Positions 6,800 through 7,665 of a stretch of DNA of 7,665 bases are shown here, one piece after another. A program made the position numbers and the translations under genes. Every line of letters begins with the position of its first letter. The first letter of the stretch is position 1. Source of the stretch: an uncultured Flavobacteriales bacterium (GTDB lineage: Bacteria > Bacteroidota > Bacteroidia > Flavobacteriales > Vicingaceae); the NCBI GenBank assembly GCA_946886085.1, contig CAMPHX010000047.1, positions 1-7,665 on the forward strand, read 5' to 3'. The notes beneath the pieces were generated by a model. That model was not told where the DNA came from, did not search any database, and saw nothing but the letters and a program-made list of their open reading frames with translations.

Positions 6800-7665
6800 T
6801 TAATAACCACTACCTGATGCTCCGATTATTTCAATAGGGTGCCAAGTGGTTTTCATTTCTAAAAAGTCTTCAATTAAATAAGGGGTTTGGTGCGATTCGT
6901 TGTATAAATCGTTTTCCTCTCTTATGATTATTCTTTTAAGGTTGGTTACCGCATTTTTTTGAATGGAACTTATCTCTTTTTTGTCATTTCCATAATACAA
7001 CAAAGCCTTTATATCCATGTGTGTAGCAAAATGTTCTGATAATTCACTTCTTTTTCCCGTAAGGATATTTACTACACCACTCGGAACGTCAGATGTATTC
7101 AGCACTTCGGCAAATGTAATGGCACAAAGTGGTAAATTTTCTGAGGCTAAAACCACAACGGTATTTCCTCCAACTATAACCGGAATAATTGCAGAAACTA
7201 ATCCTAGTAATCCTGATTTTTCAGGAGCTAAAATGCCAACGGTACCAACAGCTTCGGGAGAGGTAAAGTTAAAATGTTGTGTAGCAACAGGGTTTACCGA
7301 ACTGAAAACAGGTGTAAATTTATCGCACCACCCGGCATAATAAATAATTCTATCTATAGCAGTTACAACTTCTTTTTCGGCCTCTTTAGCTTTATATCCT
7401 TGTTTCGTTAATTCATCAATAAATTGAGCTTTTCTCCCTTCTAAAATTTCTGCTATTCGGTAAATAATTTGGCTTTTGTTAAAAGCTGTAGCACTTTGCC
7501 ATTTTGAAGTAGCATTACCAGCTGCAACAACTGCATTTCTAACATCTTTTCTGGAAGATAAACAGATGTTTCCGCATTTATTTTCGGGCACGTAATACCT
7601 TCCTGATTCTGTTCTTGGGAATTTCCCGTCTATAAATATTTTATAGGTTTTTAGCACTTCTATTC
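6800..7665 (-). CDS. Aldehyde-dehydrogenase-like pseudoenzyme, ALDH16 C-terminal-domain type (5' end cut by the window edge)
   Basis: The reading frame covers at least 285 residues from the GTG at 7657, compared with about 480-500 for a catalytic aldehyde dehydrogenase. The frame stays open upstream to the window edge (codons for Ile-Glu before that GTG), so the true start is probably a few codons outside. The N-terminal ALDH fold is clear: KIFIDGKFPRTESGR at 6-20, RKDVRNAVVAA at 36-46, YYAGWCDKF at 106-114, EAVGTVGILAP at 135-145, GGNTVVVLASE at 163-173 and DVPSGVVNILTG at 190-201. Catalytic features are missing. The PWN oxyanion motif reads APEK, the cofactor lysine of VVKPSE is leucine, the ELGG base is replaced by IREEND, and there is no catalytic-cysteine segment. 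The ending FLEMKTTWHPI recalls, from memory, the C-terminal Cys-less module of ALDH16 proteins. I infer that it partners a catalytic ALDH encoded just upstream. Confidence 0.8.
   Translation of the reverse strand, partial: IEVLKTYKIFIDGKFPRTESGRYYVPENKCGNICLSSRKDVRNAVVAAGNATSKWQSATAFNKSQIIYRIAEILEGRKAQFIDELTKQGYKAKEAEKEVVTAIDRIIYYAGWCDKFTPVFSSVNPVATQHFNFTSPEAVGTVGILAPEKSGLLGLVSAIIPVIVGGNTVVVLASENLPLCAITFAEVLNTSDVPSGVVNILTGKRSELSEHFATHMDIKALLYYGNDKKEISSIQKNAVTNLKRIIIREENDLYNESHQTPYLIEDFLEMKTTWHPIEIIGASGSGY

Noticed and set aside
6226..7340. Plus-strand frames at 6226-6441, 6583-6837 and 7017-7340
   Set aside because: All are shadows of cysQ and the ALDH-like gene, without protein-like motifs or start signals of their own.

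Overview
The window looks like ordinary chromosome of a member of the Bacteroidota, most likely a Flavobacteriales-like lineage. The DNA is clearly AT-rich. Genes lack Shine-Dalgarno sites and have A/T-rich start contexts. The one promoter I can place fits the Bacteroidota TTG / TAnnTTTG pattern. Methionine synthase is split into two genes, as is common in this phylum, and there is a GldH-like lipoprotein. I see no mobile elements, tRNA, rRNA or CRISPR array.

Layout: bases 14-1387 (+) encode a cystathionine beta-synthase with a PLP catalytic core and two C-terminal CBS domains. A short intergenic stretch (1388-1513) holds a REP-like hairpin. The minus strand then carries, read right to left, two blocks. 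The upstream block (7665 to 5501) is an aldehyde-dehydrogenase-like pseudoenzyme of the ALDH16 C-terminal type that runs off the window edge, a CysQ-type 3'(2'),5'-bisphosphate nucleotidase, and a GldH-like lipoprotein. These three are tightly packed, with gaps of 8 and 22 bases. The downstream block is a transcription unit with its own promoter (about 5451-5481). It has a SAM-I (S-box) riboswitch with a matching antiterminator and terminator (5253-5410), followed by the homocysteine-binding half of methionine synthase (4257-5240) and its folate/cobalamin/activation half (1514-4240).

Functional theme: sulfur amino acid metabolism. The split methionine synthase remethylates homocysteine to methionine and is predicted to be switched off when S-adenosylmethionine is plentiful. 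The convergent cystathionine beta-synthase draws on the same homocysteine toward cystathionine and cysteine. CysQ removes 3'-phosphoadenosine 5'-phosphate, a by-product of sulfate assimilation and sulfotransfer. The ALDH-like and GldH-like genes have no evident link to this theme.

The most notable items are the completely traceable riboswitch switching mechanism, the two nearly identical hairpins (P3 and P4) inside that riboswitch, the free-standing ALDH16-type pseudoenzyme lacking its catalytic residues, and the REP-like hairpin with an expanded repetitive loop. I did not find a clearly novel multi-gene system.
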